64,000 nt of DNA from Tropicimonas_B omnivorans (GCF_031846565.1 NZ_JAVRHL010000002.1:434001-498000), one strand, 5' to 3'. Shown: positions 24,863 to 33,587, numbered from the stretch's first letter. Made by a program: numbers and translations. The notes: generated by a model from the letters alone, not told the origin.

Positions 24863-26593
24863 TCAATAATCCTGAGTGTCGGGCTTGAAGTGCACCACGT
24901 CGAATTCGGCTGTCACGGTATAAAGTCCATTCGAGATGTCGATGTCGATATCCGCGCCGAGCTGGCTGGCGAAGGCCTGCATCAGCTGGCTGCCGAGCCC
25001 CACGCCCTCGTCTCCGTAATCGGCCTCCGTTCGCGCGGCCATGGAATTGCGGACCAGAAGACGGACGGACTTGCCCTCCAGCCGGTTGAGACGGACCTCG
25101 AAGGTGGGATGCGCGCCGCCTTCGCCGTGCGTGCCCATGTACTTGGTGGCGTTCGTGGTTGCCTCGGCGACCAGAAGGGAGAGGGGAACGGCCTGATCGG
25201 GGAACATCTCGATGTGCTCCACGTCCAGCTCCAGCGGGCGGCGCTTCTCGTCGGACGACGTCAGCTGCTCGACGATGGACTTGACGAGTCGCCCGGCATC
25301 CGTGCGCCCGAGGTCCTGCGTCTCGTAGAGATTTCGATGGATGGTCGCGAGGCCGAGGATCCGCTCCTGCAGACGCTTCAGGATGGCCTTGGTCTCGCGG
25401 GACTGGGCTCTCCTGATCTGCATGTTCATGATCGAGGAGATGAGCTGGAGGTTGTTCTTGACCCGGTGATGCACCTCCTTGAGGAGGATGTTCTTCTCGT
25501 GAACGGCATCTTCGAGAGCGGCCTCGTCCTGGATCAGGGCGTCGGCCATCTGCAGGAAATCGTCCTCCATCTCCGACAGCTCCAACGCCATCTCAGATTC
25601 GCCGGCGCCTGGAACGAGGCGGCGGTTGCGGGCGAACTGGCGCATCTGCTGGCCGAGGGACCGGACATGCCGGATCACGAGGCGGTGGACGGCGAAGAAG
25701 GCGACGACGAGGCTGGCGATCCACATCATGATCGGGAAGAGCCAGGGCGGGAAGGCGAGGGCGGGGCGTTCGAGCTGAAACTGCGACGGACTCCATGCTC
25801 CGATGGCGAAGGCGACGTCGGGAACGACCGGGGTGATGGCGAAGCTGCGCTGCTGCCCGAGCCCGTCCTCGCCCGAGAACACGAGAGGCCCGAGGCCGAC
25901 GAAATCGGTCAGGGCGAAGTTCGCCGGCAGGCGCTGCTCGGCGGTGGCCACGTCACCGCGCGCCGCGATCACCTGCCCGTCCCGATTGAACAGGATCATG
26001 CTGAGCGGCACCTCCGTCAGCGTGCCGTCGTCGGATTCGGGGAGCGCCCGGTCGGGGATCGAGATGTTGATGAACCCGATCAGCTCGTCGCCCCGGCGCA
26101 CCGGGAGGCTGACGGTCACGACGTCCTCCCGGCTGAAGATGGCGTTGCGGAGGGGAGCGACCCGCAGCCGGGGATCTTCGCTCTGGGCGATGTAGAGAGG
26201 TGACTCGGTGACGTCGCGGGCTTCCCCGAGGGAGGAACATGTGACCTGGCCGTCGAGCGGCAGGAAGCCGACATAGGTGTAGAGCCGCGATTCCTCGACG
26301 AAGCTGCCGAGATAGGTTTCGCACCTCTCCGGATCGTCCGACATCTCCGGCAGGACGGAGCCGAGCGCGCTGGCCGCGCCGATGGCGGAGTAGAGCAGGC
26401 GCCGCTCTCCGAGGGCCGCCTGTTCGGTCAGCGCCAGAACGGAGACTTCGGCGACCTCCCTGATCGACCGCGTCACCTCGCGCGTCTGCCAGACGGCGAT
26501 CAGGCCGAGCGGCAGCAGGGCGATCGACAGCAGCATCACGAGACGCGTGCCGAGCCCGCTGAAGAGGCGTGACGGGAGGGTCGACTTGGGCAT
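24863..26593 (-). CDS. Membrane HWE/HisKA_2 sensor kinase of the general stress response
   Basis: 576 residues. Transmembrane helices at about 13-33 and 275-295 bracket a periplasmic Cache-like sensor of about 240 residues. The cytoplasmic half has a HisKA_2 helix with His in EVHHRVKNNLQLISSI, then a HATPase domain (LLVAEATTNATKY; GDEGVGLGSQLM). The ATG overlaps the ecfG stop by one base (TGATG). Position in the nepR-ecfG operon makes it the likely kinase for PhyR; that pairing is inferred from locus structure, which is the standard one in this class. Confidence 0.9.
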   Translation of the reverse strand: MPKSTLPSRLFSGLGTRLVMLLSIALLPLGLIAVWQTREVTRSIREVAEVSVLALTEQAALGERRLLYSAIGAASALGSVLPEMSDDPERCETYLGSFVEESRLYTYVGFLPLDGQVTCSSLGEARDVTESPLYIAQSEDPRLRVAPLRNAIFSREDVVTVSLPVRRGDELIGFINISIPDRALPESDDGTLTEVPLSMILFNRDGQVIAARGDVATAEQRLPANFALTDFVGLGPLVFSGEDGLGQQRSFAITPVVPDVAFAIGAWSPSQFQLERPALAFPPWLFPIMMWIASLVVAFFAVHRLVIRHVRSLGQQMRQFARNRRLVPGAGESEMALELSEMEDDFLQMADALIQDEAALEDAVHEKNILLKEVHHRVKNNLQLISSIMNMQIRRAQSRETKAILKRLQERILGLATIHRNLYETQDLGRTDAGRLVKSIVEQLTSSDEKRRPLELDVEHIEMFPDQAVPLSLLVAEATTNATKYMGTHGEGGAHPTFEVRLNRLEGKSVRLLVRNSMAARTEADYGDEGVGLGSQLMQAFASQLGADIDIDISNGLYTVTAEFDVVHFKPDTQDY

Positions 26594-27165
26594 CAGAGCG
26601 GCTTCGACGAGGAGCGGGACAGGACCGCCATCGTGGCGCTATCGGTCATTCCGATCTCGTCCGACCCCAGGCCGAGGAGTTCGGCGAGGCGGGCGCGGCC
26701 GCGATTGGTGCGGCTCTTGATCGTGCCGATGGCGACGCCGCACATCTCGGCGGCCTCCTCATAGGAGAACCCGGAGGCGCCGACGAGGATCAGCGCCTCG
26801 CGCTGTTCGTCCGGCAACTTGGCGAACACGCGCTGAAAATCCGCCATCTGGAGGCGGCCGTCATGTGCGGGCTTCTCGGCGAGGCCCTCCGCGAAGGTGC
26901 CCTCCGAATCGGCGACCTCGCGCCGCATCTTCCGGCGGTTCGAATAGAAGGTGTTGCGCAGGATCGTGAACAGCCAGGCCCGCATGTTCGTGCCGACCTC
27001 GAACTTGTCGATGTTCGACCAGCCCTTGACGACGGTGTCCTGCACGAGATCGTCTGCCGCCGCGGAGTTGCGCGTCAGCGAGAACGCGAAAGCGCGGAGC
27101 GCCGGCAGGTGCTCGACGATCTCCTCGCGGGGGTCGGTCGCTGGCGTTCCGGATGCCTTCGTCAC
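26593..27165 (-). CDS. ecfG: ECF sigma factor EcfG
   Basis: 190 residues with sigma-70 region 2 (LRAFAFSLTRNSAAADDLVQDTVVKGW, RAWLFTILRNTFYS) and region 4 (LPDEQREALILVGASGFSYE, GTIKSRTNRGRARL). The sequence and neighbours fit EcfG, the sigma factor of the alphaproteobacterial general stress response. It should be held inactive by NepR until PhyR is phosphorylated. Its ATG overlaps the nepR stop by 4 bases. Confidence 0.95.
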   Translation of the reverse strand: MTKASGTPATDPREEIVEHLPALRAFAFSLTRNSAAADDLVQDTVVKGWSNIDKFEVGTNMRAWLFTILRNTFYSNRRKMRREVADSEGTFAEGLAEKPAHDGRLQMADFQRVFAKLPDEQREALILVGASGFSYEEAAEMCGVAIGTIKSRTNRGRARLAELLGLGSDEIGMTDSATMAVLSRSSSKPL

Positions 27166-27359
27166 TCGGACTCGTCCTCGCCCGGGGGGGCGTCGCGTCC
27201 GCCGGCAGCGGAGGGGCCGGACGCGGCGGCCTCGTCCTGTGCTCTGAGGGATTGGAGCAGGGATGTGAACCGATCGGGGAGGTCCTCGTCCACCTTCTGC
27301 TGGAAAACCCGCCGGAGGTTCGTGTCCAGGTCCGCGGCGGATCGCTTCTTCTCAGACAT
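27162..27359 (-). CDS. nepR: Anti-sigma factor NepR
   Basis: 65 residues from ATG 27359 (MSEKKRSAADLDTNLRRVFQ). The core LRRVFQQKVDEDLPDRFTSLL carries the NepR helical motif that clamps EcfG; the tail is acidic and disordered. It sequesters EcfG and is titrated away by phosphorylated PhyR. Open frame upstream of 27359 runs into the divergent promoter region, so the short form is right. Confidence 0.93.
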   Translation of the reverse strand: MSEKKRSAADLDTNLRRVFQQKVDEDLPDRFTSLLQSLRAQDEAAASGPSAAGGRDAPPGEDESE

Positions 27360-27416
27360 TTCAATCCCAATTACTGTTGATCGCGGGCGCCGGGGCCTAT
27401 CTACCCCGGCAGACAC

Positions 27417-27442
27417 GGAACCGAAACCGGCCCGATGCTGTT
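27417..27442 (+). promoter_or_regulatory. Candidate EcfG promoter of phyR
   Basis: GGAAC at 27417-27421 is followed after 17 bases by TGTT at 27439-27442, one mismatch from the CGTT -10 element. The phyR ATG lies 46 bases further. Confidence 0.55.
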
Positions 27443-27449
27443 CGGTTCC
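27425..27449 (-). promoter_or_regulatory. Candidate EcfG promoter of nepR-ecfG operon
   Basis: On the minus strand GGAAC (27449-27445) is followed after 16 bases by GGTT (27428-27425), one mismatch from CGTT. With the opposing element it forms a perfect 9-base inverted repeat (GGAACCGAA...TTCGGTTCC), so the divergent promoters overlap. Confidence 0.55.
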
Positions 27450-27488
27450 GACGATAAACAGGCAATTTTTCGAGGGATCCATCCGAGA

Positions 27489-28301
27489 ATGACAGACAGT
27501 CAGGACGCTTCGCAAATCACATCGGCGATCGGCGTCGAGCTTCCGTATCTCCGCCGCTACGCCCGGGCGCTGACCGGCAACCAGTCTTCAGGTGATGCTT
27601 ACGCAGCGGCTACCCTCGAGGCCGTGTTGATCGACCGGTCCAACTTCAATTCCGGAATGTCCGCCAAGGTCGCCCTGTTCCGCACGTTCCACTCGATCTG
27701 GTCCAGTTCCGGCTCGCCGGTCGCGGATAGCGAGACGACCCTCGAGACGGCGGCGCAGCGGCACCTCGGCAAGCTGACCGAGAACACACGCGAGGCGCTG
27801 CTTCTGCACACGATCGAGGAGTTCAGCTTCGACGAAGTGGCTCAGATCATGCAGGCCGATCGCTCCGAGGCGGAGGCGCTGGTGGAGCGTGCCCGTCAGG
27901 AGATGGCCGACAGCGTGTCCGGCCGGGTCCTCGTCATCGAGGACGAGGCGATCATCGCCATGGATCTCGAGAGCATGGTCAGCGATCTCGGCCACAAGGT
28001 CACCGGCGTCGCCCGGACACGTCAGGGTGCGGTGGAGCTCGGCAAGAGCGATCAGCCGCACCTTATCCTCGCGGACATCCAACTGGCGGACAACTCGTCC
28101 GGCATCGATGCGGTGAACGATCTTCTGGCGCATTTCGGCGAGATCCCGGTGATCTTCATCACCGCGTTCCCCGAGCGTCTGCTGACCGGCGAGCGCCCCG
28201 AGCCGGCCTTCCTGATCTCGAAGCCCTACAACGAGGAACAGGTTCGCTCGGCCATCAGCCAGGCGATGTTCTTCTCCTCGACCGAGACGCTGCGCGCCTG
28301 A
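27489..28301 (+). CDS. phyR: Response regulator PhyR (anti-anti-sigma)
   Basis: 270 residues from ATG 27489 (MTDSQDASQITSAIGVELPY). Residues about 10-140 form the sigma-like domain that mimics EcfG; about 145-265 form the receiver domain, with acid pocket Glu151-Asp152, phospho-acceptor Asp196, Thr in FITAF and Lys in ISKPY. Phosphorylation frees the sigma-like domain to bind NepR. Divergent from nepR-ecfG. A strong terminator follows. Confidence 0.96.
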   Translation: MTDSQDASQITSAIGVELPYLRRYARALTGNQSSGDAYAAATLEAVLIDRSNFNSGMSAKVALFRTFHSIWSSSGSPVADSETTLETAAQRHLGKLTENTREALLLHTIEEFSFDEVAQIMQADRSEAEALVERARQEMADSVSGRVLVIEDEAIIAMDLESMVSDLGHKVTGVARTRQGAVELGKSDQPHLILADIQLADNSSGIDAVNDLLAHFGEIPVIFITAFPERLLTGERPEPAFLISKPYNEEQVRSAISQAMFFSSTETLRA

Positions 28302-28352
28302 GGCGGGCTGCGGGACCCCGCGAACGGCGGGGGGTGCCGAGAACCGATGAGC

Positions 28353-28387
28353 GGGCCGCGGGCGCAAGCCTCGCGGCCCCTTTTTTT
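28353..28387 (+). terminator. Intrinsic terminator after phyR
   Basis: GGGCCGCG (28353-28360) pairs with CGCGGCCC (28372-28379), followed by CTTTTTTT to 28387. It ends the phyR transcript about 50 bases after the stop. Confidence 0.92.
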
Positions 28388-28463
28388 GCAGGCGCCGACT
28401 GGACAAGATGACGGGGGGCGGGCGATGCAGGCTGTGCAGGGGCGCGCCGAGGAGCCAACAGCC

Positions 28464-29450
28464 ATGGAGATCGCCGACCTGGCAGCGCGGATCGTGGCGG
28501 GTGAGAGGCGGGCCCTGGCGCGCGGAATCACCCTTGTTGAAAGCGCGCGGGCCGATCATCGCGCGGCGGCCCTGACCCTTGGTGAAGAGCTGTCCGGGCG
28601 GGGCGAGGCACTCCGGATCGGGCTGTCGGGCACGCCCGGCGTCGGCAAGTCAACATTCGTCGAATCGCTCGGGATGCAGCTTCTCGGGGAGGGCTTGCGG
28701 GTCGCCGTGCTGGCGGTCGATCCCACGTCGGCGCGGTCCGGAGGATCGATCCTCGGCGACAAGTCCCGCATGGAGCAGCTGTCGCGTCAGGACGGAGCCT
28801 TCATCCGCCCGTCGCCGGCTGGCCGGGAACTCGGAGGCGTCGCGCGCCGCACGCGGGAGAGCGTGGCGCTCTGCGAGGCGGCGGGCTTCGATATCATCCT
28901 GATCGAAACGGTGGGCGTGGGCCAGTCCGAGACCGCCGTCGCCGGCATGTCGGATATCTTCGTGCTGTTGCTGGCGCCCGGCGGCGGGGACGAATTGCAG
29001 GGCGTGAAACGCGGAATCATGGAGATCGCGGACCTCGTCGTGATCAACAAGGCGGACGGAGACCTTGCGCCCGCCGCGCGTCGGACCTGCGCCGATTATG
29101 CCGGTGCGCTGCGGCTTCTGCGACGGCGGACGGGCGATCCCGAGGGGATACCCAAGGCGATGACGGTGTCGGCGCTGGAAGAGGTCGGACTGGCCGAGCT
29201 CTGGGCCGAGATCCGGGCGCTGGAGCGCTTCCGCCGCGAGAGCGGCCACTGGGCCCGCACCCGTGCGGCGCAGGCGCGAGGCTGGTTCGAGGAGGAGGTG
29301 CGTCGGGGGCTCCTCGACCGATTGTCCCGCGATGCAGGGCCAGCTTTCGAGGATGCCGGGACCCGCGTCGCGGCGGGACGCGAGACGCCGGGCGCGGCGG
29401 CGCGGCGTCTTCTGGACCGCCTCGCGCGCGAAGGAGGCAATGGGGCTTGA
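28464..29450 (+). CDS. meaB: MeaB-family GTPase, methylmalonyl-CoA mutase chaperone
   Basis: 328 residues from ATG 28464 (MEIADLAARIVAGERRALAR), chosen because it matches the family N terminus and has a GAGGAG site 9 bases upstream. The P-loop GTPGVGKST (56-64), VDPTSARSGGSILGDKSRM and NKAD are the G3E-type GTPase motifs. It loads and protects the adenosylcobalamin cofactor of methylmalonyl-CoA mutase, which is not in this window. It follows the phyR terminator, so it has its own promoter. Confidence 0.93.
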   Translation: MEIADLAARIVAGERRALARGITLVESARADHRAAALTLGEELSGRGEALRIGLSGTPGVGKSTFVESLGMQLLGEGLRVAVLAVDPTSARSGGSILGDKSRMEQLSRQDGAFIRPSPAGRELGGVARRTRESVALCEAAGFDIILIETVGVGQSETAVAGMSDIFVLLLAPGGGDELQGVKRGIMEIADLVVINKADGDLAPAARRTCADYAGALRLLRRRTGDPEGIPKAMTVSALEEVGLAELWAEIRALERFRRESGHWARTRAAQARGWFEEEVRRGLLDRLSRDAGPAFEDAGTRVAAGRETPGAAARRLLDRLAREGGNGA

Positions 29451-29564
29451 CACCGTCGCCGCCGTCCTGTTGAAGGCGCGGACTGAATTCTTCAGGGCGC
29501 CCCCGCCGATCCCGGCCGGGCGGCGCCCGATTTACTTGAACTGACGATCTGCGAGGACGCCCTT

Positions 29565-29855
29565 ATGTCGCGCGTGTGCGAACTGACCGGAAAAGGCCCC
29601 ATGGTTGGCAACAACGTCAGCCACGCCAACAATAAGACGAAGCGGCGCTTCCTGCCGAACCTGCAGGATGTCTCGCTGATCTCCGACACGCTGGGCCGGT
29701 CCTTCCGCCTGCGGGTCTCCAACGCCGCGCTGCGGACCGTGGACCACCGCGGTGGGCTCGATGCGTTCCTCGCCCGTGCGAAGGGTCCCGAACTGTCGGC
29801 GAAGGCGCTGAAGATCAAGCGCGATATCGCCAAGGCAAACACCGAAGCAGCCTGA
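29565..29855 (+). CDS. rpmB: 50S ribosomal protein L28
   Basis: This 96-residue protein begins MSRVCELTGKGPMVGNNVSH, the standard L28 start, with NNKTKRRFLPNLQ following. Length is right for alphaproteobacterial L28. It has a GAGG site 8 bases upstream. An intrinsic terminator begins 27 bases after its stop and lies inside the next open frame. Confidence 0.98.
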   Translation: MSRVCELTGKGPMVGNNVSHANNKTKRRFLPNLQDVSLISDTLGRSFRLRVSNAALRTVDHRGGLDAFLARAKGPELSAKALKIKRDIAKANTEAA

Positions 29856-29865
29856 GGCGCTTTGG

Positions 29866-30822
29866 ATGCCTGACCAGAACGGCCCGGCGGAGACGCCGGG
29901 CTTTTTCCGTTTGAGCCACGCGGGGACGCGGATCCTCTGCATCGGCGGCGCCGCTCAGGACCGCACTTTGCAGCTCGGCGTCCCGCTGGAGCTCCACACC
30001 TCCAATATCGCGGCCGGGCGAACCAGCTGGGGCGGCGTCGCGCGCAACGTGGCCGAGGGACTGGCGCGGCTGGGGCAGGGCGTGGATCTGGTGTCCCTGA
30101 CCGGCGACGATCCCTCCGGATCGGAGATGCGCGCGCGGCTTGCGGAAGCGGGCGTCGGCCTTCGATTTCTGGGCGCGGAGCCGGGAGCGGCCACGGCAAG
30201 CTACACGGCGGTCCTGAACCCGGACGGCGAGATGGCGGTGGCCTTCGCCGAGATGGGCGTCCTCGACTGCATGACGCCGGATCGCCTGCCGCCCGAACCC
30301 GGCGACACGGCGCTTCTCTTCGCCGATTGCAACCTGCCCGCCGAAAGCCTCCGGGCGCTGATGGCGCGGCGGCTCGCGGGCGGAGCGCCGCTCGCGGTCG
30401 ATGTCGTCTCGGTTGCGAAGTCCGGGCGCCTTCCTGTGGATCTGTCCGGTATTTCCCTGCTGTTCGCCAACGCGCAGGAGGCGGGGGCGCTTCTTGGAAC
30501 CGCCATGCCGACGACGCCGGGCGAGGCGCTGGACGCGGCGGCGGCGCTCTGCGCGAGGGGCGCGGGTGCCGCGGCCATCTTCCTCGGGGCTGGCGGGGTC
30601 GCCGCCGCTGGTCCCGATGGGGCCTTCCACGTTCCCCCCGTTCCGGCCGAGATGCGCGATGCGACCGGCGCGGGCGATGCGACGATCACGGCGACGCTCT
30701 GGCGGCTTGCGGCCGGCGCGCCGCTTCGCGATGCACTGTCCTGCGGGGCACGGGCCGGCGCCCTGACCATCGAGCGGGACGGCGCCGTCGCCGGGCTCGA
30801 CCCCGCTCTTCTCCTTTCCTGA
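29866..30822 (+). CDS. psuK: PfkB-family kinase, probable pseudouridine kinase
   Basis: Up to 318 residues with PfkB signatures (WGGVARNVAEGLARLG about 55-70; DATGAGDATITAT with GAGD at 268-271). Next to a pseudouridine-5'-phosphate glycosidase it is probably pseudouridine kinase, converting pseudouridine to the 5'-phosphate; that role comes from context. The first 15 codons after ATG 29866 contain the rpmB terminator. A TTG at 29911 just before RILCIGGAA is an alternative start. Confidence 0.82.
   Translation: MPDQNGPAETPGFFRLSHAGTRILCIGGAAQDRTLQLGVPLELHTSNIAAGRTSWGGVARNVAEGLARLGQGVDLVSLTGDDPSGSEMRARLAEAGVGLRFLGAEPGAATASYTAVLNPDGEMAVAFAEMGVLDCMTPDRLPPEPGDTALLFADCNLPAESLRALMARRLAGGAPLAVDVVSVAKSGRLPVDLSGISLLFANAQEAGALLGTAMPTTPGEALDAAAALCARGAGAAAIFLGAGGVAAAGPDGAFHVPPVPAEMRDATGAGDATITATLWRLAAGAPLRDALSCGARAGALTIERDGAVAGLDPALLLS
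29882..29906 (+). terminator. Intrinsic terminator of rpmB, inside the next frame
   Basis: GCCCGGC (29882-29888), loop of 6, GCCGGGC (29895-29901), then TTTTT. It would stop rpmB transcription 50 bases after its stop codon and overlaps the first codons of the downstream kinase frame. Confidence 0.85.
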
Positions 30823-30849
30823 TACCCTGACCTTCAAGCGAGACCTGCC

Positions 30850-31761
30850 ATGACACCCGACCTGATCGACATCTCCCCCGACGTGGCCGACGCGCTCTCC
30901 TCCGGGCGGCCCGTCGTCGCGCTCGAATCGACGATCATCACGCACGGCATGCCCGCGCCGCAGAATGTCGAGACGGCTCGCGCGGTCGAGGACGAGGTGC
31001 GCGCGGCGGGAGCCGTGCCCGCCACCATCGCCATCCTGGACGGCCGCGCGAAGGTCGGCCTCGACGCGGCGGCGCTGGACCGGCTCGGCGCGGCCGAGGG
31101 CGTCGTCAAGGCCTCCGGGCGGGACCTCGGGGCGGTGATCGCGAAAGGTCTCTCCGCCGGCACCACCGTCTCCGCCACGATGCGGCTCGCGCACCTCGCC
31201 GGGATCGGCATCTTCGCGACCGGCGGCGTCGGCGGCGTGCACCGCGGCGCCGAGGTCACGATGGACATCTCCGCGGACCTGATGGAGCTCGCGACCACGC
31301 CCGTTTCGGTCGTCTGCGCCGGCGTGAAGTCCATCCTCGACATCTCGCGCACCCTCGAAGTGCTCGAGACCAACCGTGTTCCGGTCATCGCGAACGGCAC
31401 CGAAGAGTTTCCCGCCTTCTTCTCGCGCCAGAGCGGCATCGCCGCCGATCACCGGCTGGACGGGGCGGAGGAGATCGCGAGAGCCATCGCCGCGCACCAC
31501 GCCTTCGGCTCCGGCACCGGCCTTCTGATCGCGAACCCGATCCCGGCCGATGACGAGATCCCTGCCGCCGAGATCGCGGCGACCATCGACGAGGCGCTCA
31601 AGGCGGCCGAATCGAGGGGCATCTCCCGCAAGGAGGTCACGCCGTTCCTCCTCTCGGCGATCAACGAGGCGACGAGCGGGCGCTCCCTGACGGCGAATAT
31701 CGCGCTCGTTCGGAACAACGCCCGGCTTGCGGCCGAGATCGCGGTGGCCGCCGCCCGCTGA
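30850..31761 (+). CDS. psuG: Pseudouridine-5'-phosphate glycosidase
   Basis: 303 residues, family length. VALESTIITHGMPAPQN near the N terminus, GTTVSATMRLAHLAGIGIFATGGVGGVHRG in the middle and VCAGVKSILDISRTLEVLET are PsuG hallmarks (the Lys and Glu active-site region). It splits pseudouridine 5'-phosphate into uracil and ribose 5-phosphate. It follows the kinase gene by 27 bases, so the two form a pseudouridine catabolic operon. Confidence 0.95.
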   Translation: MTPDLIDISPDVADALSSGRPVVALESTIITHGMPAPQNVETARAVEDEVRAAGAVPATIAILDGRAKVGLDAAALDRLGAAEGVVKASGRDLGAVIAKGLSAGTTVSATMRLAHLAGIGIFATGGVGGVHRGAEVTMDISADLMELATTPVSVVCAGVKSILDISRTLEVLETNRVPVIANGTEEFPAFFSRQSGIAADHRLDGAEEIARAIAAHHAFGSGTGLLIANPIPADDEIPAAEIAATIDEALKAAESRGISRKEVTPFLLSAINEATSGRSLTANIALVRNNARLAAEIAVAAAR

Positions 31762-31768
31762 CTTCGGG

Positions 31769-32785
31769 TCAGGTCCCGCAGATGTTCTGCAGGGCCACCC
31801 ATGAGCTGTCCGTGAGGACCGGCTCGGCATCGCCGCCGCGCATCGGGTCGGACTCGATGAGCGGCAGCGTGGCCTCCCCGCTGATGTCTCTGGCGTAAGC
31901 GTAGGGGGTGGACGAGACGCGGGCAGCCTGGAACTTGGGCAGGAGCGCCGTCGGGGCGACCTGGGGACGCTCCGTGCCAACGAGATGCTCGGCATAGGCG
32001 TTCAGCGTCTTGTCCGAAATCTCGCCGCTCGTGAGCAGCTTCAGGGTCGCGAAGGGGCCGGAAGTGCGGAGCAGGCGTTCCATCGGGGATTCGGCCTCGG
32101 TCCGGACCACCTCGGCCAGGATGTAGCCCGCGGCGACGTCCGGCGTTTCGTGGTCCTCCACCAGGCGCCGGTCGAGCAGGATCAGACCGCCGGGCAGGGT
32201 CACGGTGCCGCTGAGCCCGTCCCTCAGGACGAGTATCGCGCCTTCGCGGGGGGCAACGAGGCGATTGTGGAGTTGCGCCAGTGCCCGGTCCCCCCGCGGC
32301 GTGCGGCAGGGGGCACCCGAGACGCGGCCGATGGCGCGAAAGAGCTCCGTTCCGATATCTGCGCGGGCGGAGGGCGGCAGGGCGCCGACGGCCTGCTGCA
32401 GAAGCGCCTCCGGCAGCCAGAAGACGCCGAGGCCGATCACCGCGGCGGCGATGCCGGCGGTCACGAGCCAGCGCACCCGGCCCTGCCGCGGTCGCGCCCG
32501 GTCGAGGCCGGCACGGACCCTCTCGATGGCCTCGATCATCGTGGAATCTTCGATTTCCAGCGTATCGGAGGCTTCGGCGGAGGGGGTGTAGAGGGCTGGC
32601 TCCTCGCCGGGGTTCATCCGGGCAACCGCGGCGAGGGACCAATGATCCAGGGCGCGGTTCGCCGTGTCCGAGATGACGAGGGACGCATTGCCGAAGGACA
32701 CGATCACCTCCCGCCGCTGCGCATCCTGTCCGGGACGCCAGATCCCGTCGCATTCAAGCCGCGAATATTGTTTCAACGCCGTCAT
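31769..32785 (-). CDS. Membrane protein of unknown function
   Basis: 338 residues from ATG 32785 (MTALKQYSRLECDGIWRPG). An N-terminal domain of about 110 residues is followed by one transmembrane helix (LVTAGIAAAVIGLGVFWLPEA, about 118-138). The C-terminal domain is perhaps periplasmic and contains GTVTLPGGLILLDRRLVED. This last part resembles the substrate-binding region of M48-type peptidases but lacks the HExxH zinc motif, so it is probably not active. Function not known. Convergent with psuG, 7 bases apart. Confidence 0.75.
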   Translation of the reverse strand: MTALKQYSRLECDGIWRPGQDAQRREVIVSFGNASLVISDTANRALDHWSLAAVARMNPGEEPALYTPSAEASDTLEIEDSTMIEAIERVRAGLDRARPRQGRVRWLVTAGIAAAVIGLGVFWLPEALLQQAVGALPPSARADIGTELFRAIGRVSGAPCRTPRGDRALAQLHNRLVAPREGAILVLRDGLSGTVTLPGGLILLDRRLVEDHETPDVAAGYILAEVVRTEAESPMERLLRTSGPFATLKLLTSGEISDKTLNAYAEHLVGTERPQVAPTALLPKFQAARVSSTPYAYARDISGEATLPLIESDPMRGGDAEPVLTDSSWVALQNICGT

Positions 32786-32971
32786 GTGGGGGGCACTTGG
32801 CCTTTCCTCGCCGGTCCAGTGGCTCCGACGGCCGGGGTCTCGGGCCGCGTCGGGTCCGGTCAGCTTAACTCGCGCGTCCGGGGTTTTCCATCGGCTGAAA
32901 GGAGTTGCGCGGTTTCGATGTTGCGGTCGCCCGCCGGCGCGGGGAGTATGCCGCTCCGTCCCCCTGATGCG

Positions 32972-33472
32972 ATGTCCGACATGAGATCGAAGTCCCCGTT
33001 TCGAAAGCAACGCCGCCGCGGCAGGTCCAGCCACGACGCGCCGATCGGGGTGAAGGGTGCCGTCCTGGTGGTCCTCCTCGTCCTCTTCGTTCTGATAAGT
33101 CTGGGGGGGCAGGAATCGGAGAGGCGTGCGCGAAACGCCGGGCCCGATCCCGCGAGCGGGAGCGACGTGGAGCCGGGCAAGGCGGCGGACCTCATCGGCC
33201 GCGTCACCCATGTCCGCGACGGGGACACGATCGAGGTGGCCGGCGTGCCGATCCGCATCGCCAATCTCGACTGCGCCGAAACGGGAACCGCGGCCGGAGA
33301 GCGCGCCACGGCCAAGGTGCGGGACCTCGTCCGTGATCAGACCATGTCCTGCATGCTGGAGGGGCGGAAATCCTGGGACCGGGAGGTCGGTGTCTGCGCC
33401 CTCGCCACGGGGGACGACCTCGGGGAGGCGATGATTTCCGGCGGCTATTGCGGGCGGTGGCCCGGATATTGA
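32972..33472 (+). CDS. Membrane-anchored thermonuclease-family protein
   Basis: About 166 residues from ATG 32972 (MSDMRSKSPF). A basic N terminus and one transmembrane helix (AVLVVLLVLFVLISLG, about 30-46) precede a short staphylococcal-nuclease-like domain. It carries VRDGDTIEVAGVPIRIANLDCAE and KSWDREVGVC, which keep the Arg/Glu/Asp positions expected of the active site. It is likely an anchored nuclease facing the periplasm. Divergent from the unknown membrane protein. The exact start is uncertain. Confidence 0.8.
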   Translation: MSDMRSKSPFRKQRRRGRSSHDAPIGVKGAVLVVLLVLFVLISLGGQESERRARNAGPDPASGSDVEPGKAADLIGRVTHVRDGDTIEVAGVPIRIANLDCAETGTAAGERATAKVRDLVRDQTMSCMLEGRKSWDREVGVCALATGDDLGEAMISGGYCGRWPGY

Positions 33473-33587
33473 GCCGGCGGCCATGGTCCTGACCCGCGGC
33501 CGGGGGGAGGTCTGCGCCGAGGACGTGGCCGGGGCCTAGCCCGACGGCTGAGGGCCGGTGCGCCGCGCGGGCAGGGGGCGGAACGGA

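Noticed and set aside
28347..28463. A longer N terminus for MeaB
   Set aside because: It would begin inside the phyR terminator hairpin; the family start is the ATG at 28464.
31769..33484. Longer form of the unknown membrane protein reaching across the nuclease gene
   Set aside because: The extension has no similarity and covers the opposite-strand nuclease; ATG 32785 begins the recognisable domain.
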